64,000 bases of DNA, from assembly GCF_900110275.1 (NCBI RefSeq), contig NZ_FODC01000004.1:558001-622000 (forward strand), in the 5' to 3' direction. Numbering within the stretch: the stretch's first letter is position 1; each line of letters begins with the position of its first letter. Below, in pieces: positions 62,519 through 64,000 of this stretch. The notes under the pieces were generated by a model, which saw only the letters and a program-made list of their open reading frames with translations, had not been told where the DNA came from and did not search any database. Source of the stretch: Duganella sp. CF517 (GTDB lineage Bacteria; Pseudomonadota; Gammaproteobacteria; Burkholderiales; Burkholderiaceae_D). A program made the translations under genes and the position numbers.

Positions 62519-64000
62519 GCGGTGTGCATGTCGCGCGCTGCGACGGTGTTGTACATGTCGGCGGCGCCGGTGCGGATGATCCAGTGCTCCGGATACGGAT
62601 CGCTGGCGAAGCGGCTATGGCGAGGGACGCGGCTCAGTTTATCCAGCGACACGCCCGGCGCCAGCGCGGTCTCCTTGCCGGTCAATTGGTCCAGGTGCCA
62701 GAAGCCGCCGTCGCGATGCAGCAGTAGCGGCAGCGCGGCCGCGTGCGGCGCGGCGGCGAACGATTTGACCGGATAACCGGGATGCGTTTCCGGCATCAGC
62801 ACATAGAAGCATTCCGCGTTAGCGCCCTGGTCGACGCGGTGCAGGATCACGCCATGCGGCATGATGGCCGACACCGACAGCACGACGATGCCTTTGATGC
62901 TGGCGCTCAGCTCAATGCGCATGCCGAGGCGCAGCGTGGTCGGTTTGTGCTTGCCCGGCCAGACGCCGTCGAGCAGGATGCCGTAGCGGGACACGTCTTC
63001 GATCTCGAAGCCCTGGCCGCAGCGGCGGATCACCGCATGGCGGCCGGACAGGCGCCGCGTCAGGCCGTTGGTGTCCTGGCCATCGGCGCTGTAATGGGTC
63101 AGCATCACGTCGGATTCCGGATCGACCAGTTCAAAGCGTCCCAGCACGCATTCTTCCATGGCGAACAGGCGGATCTGGCGTTGCGCGCCGCTTTCCGGCG
63201 CCGCGTTGACAAAGCTGGCCGCGCGGCTGGCGTGCGGATGGACGGCGTTGGTGACGGGGATGTCGATCTCGATCAGGTCCTCGTCCCAGGCGATCGTCGT
63301 GAAGCCCAGGTCCACTTTGCCGGCCGGCGCGTTCAGGTCCAGATGGGCGATGCCGGCGTTGCGGGCGGTGACGTCGATATCGAGGCTGTCACCGCCCTGG
63401 GCGCTGACGCGGGCGATGGACGCGTCGTCCGCCATCACGCGCACGTTCTTGTGGGTGCTCAGGAAGATGCGGTGGATCTCGGTCAAGGTCGCGTCCAGGC
63501 GCGGCACCAGGATGACGAAGGTGCATACCCATTTGCGGGCCGCCATGCCGGTGTGCTGGCTAAGCAGCTCGATGCTGATCTGGTATTGGCCGTGCTCTTT
63601 GCCGCGCGACGAGAATTCGGCAAACACCGGGCGCCATTCGCCATTGGTGGCGCGGACAAACTGCTGGCGCGCGGCGCCGTTGGGGATCAGGTCCGACTGC
63701 AATTGCAGCGTCAGTTGCGGCGCGCAGGCGTCGGGCATGCCGCGCAGTTCCATCTTCAGCGTTTGACGGCCGCCGGCGGCGCGCGGGTCGAAGCCGCTGA
63801 TGTGCAGCTGCGGGCGTTCCGATTGGGCGCGCTGCAGCGGACGGGCGTAGCCCGTGGGCGCGGTAGCGATCGGGGAAGATGCGGCGAACAGCGGGGCCGC
63901 GATGCTGGTGTCGGATGGCTGCGCGACAGCCAGCGTCGCCGCCGGACCACCGGCGCGGGCGCTGCGCGCGGCACTCAGCAGGTCATAGCTGGAAGGCTCG
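62515..64000 (-). CDS. FHA-domain protein, N-terminus outside the window
   Basis: The frame is open through to base 64000, so the start lies beyond the window; at least ~494 residues are seen. The centre has an FHA domain (LTRRLSGRHAVIRRCGQGFEIEDVSRYGILLDG), with the conserved Ser-x-x-His and an Arg-Tyr-Gly-like turn. FHA domains bind phosphothreonine peptides, so this could be a reader for the kinase encoded at 56282, but only proximity supports that. The flanking parts are beta-rich and unrecognised. Confidence 0.82.
   Translation of the reverse strand, partial: EPSSYDLLSAARSARAGGPAATLAVAQPSDTSIAAPLFAASSPIATAPTGYARPLQRAQSERPQLHISGFDPRAAGGRQTLKMELRGMPDACAPQLTLQLQSDLIPNGAARQQFVRATNGEWRPVFAEFSSRGKEHGQYQISIELLSQHTGMAARKWVCTFVILVPRLDATLTEIHRIFLSTHKNVRVMADDASIARVSAQGGDSLDIDVTARNAGIAHLDLNAPAGKVDLGFTTIAWDEDLIEIDIPVTNAVHPHASRAASFVNAAPESGAQRQIRLFAMEECVLGRFELVDPESDVMLTHYSADGQDTNGLTRRLSGRHAVIRRCGQGFEIEDVSRYGILLDGVWPGKHKPTTLRLGMRIELSASIKGIVVLSVSAIMPHGVILHRVDQGANAECFYVLMPETHPGYPVKSFAAAPHAAALPLLLHRDGGFWHLDQLTGKETALAPGVSLDKLSRVPRHSRFASDPYPEHWIIRTGAADMYNTVAARDMHTA

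Overview
The window is high-GC, densely packed DNA from a betaproteobacterium. The gene set points to Burkholderiales, most likely Oxalobacteraceae (Massilia, Duganella or Janthinobacterium relatives). The pointers are a short betaproteobacterial H-NS, a ureDABCEFGJ order, and several LysR and TonB-dependent receptor genes. Taxonomy is inferred from gene style, not from a marker gene. I see no rRNA, tRNA, CRISPR array or complete insertion sequence.

Layout. 1-1551 is the end of a DUF885 protein. 1650-2573 is an SDR enzyme. 2755-8656 is a complete urease operon behind two NtrC-type sites and a -24/-12 (sigma-54) promoter. 8670-13228 holds an acyltransferase and a cell-surface-signalling iron unit: a receptor with an STN domain, an IutY-like one-piece ECF sigma/FecR protein, and a Fur box. 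13360-15890 holds an MBL hydrolase, a 45-bp tandem repeat with an inverted copy, and an arsR-Old Yellow Enzyme operon with three candidate operators. 15989-20177 holds small membrane proteins, a truncated regulator, sugE and an AstE/AspA-like deacylase.

20263-25636 is an accessory island. It has a 1088-aa winged-helix/nSTAND/TPR regulator coupled to a small protein, and facing it a free-standing sensor-like domain, a DUF1906 glycoside-hydrolase-like protein and a 96-aa partner. 25665-46084 is mostly housekeeping and transport: an acyltransferase, an azoR-pirin divergon with LysR, psd, a TonB receptor, LysR, H-NS, EamA, DUF1294, trpS with a leader hairpin, an MFS pump, an HD hydrolase, cheW-MCP, an RNase H-like protein and a YXWGXW protein.

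46286-58603 is the most interesting stretch. A 1113-aa membrane transpeptidase (PBP) is followed by a tightly packed run: a 451-aa and a 200-aa unknown, a 377-aa protein that may be SPFH-like, a protease made of two Lon-type (S16) domains (the first degenerate), a zinc-ribbon/SPFH/coiled-coil/zinc-ribbon protein, and a Hanks-type kinase fused to a SUMF1-fold domain that lacks the catalytic cysteines. I read this as a candidate undescribed kinase-, scaffold- and protease-based signalling or conflict system. The function is inference; the domain assignments come from motifs in the sequence. Downstream are a PhnA-type zinc ribbon, OsmC, a second pirin, a PRISE-type reductase with a divergent LysR, and the C-terminal part of an FHA-domain protein that runs off the window.
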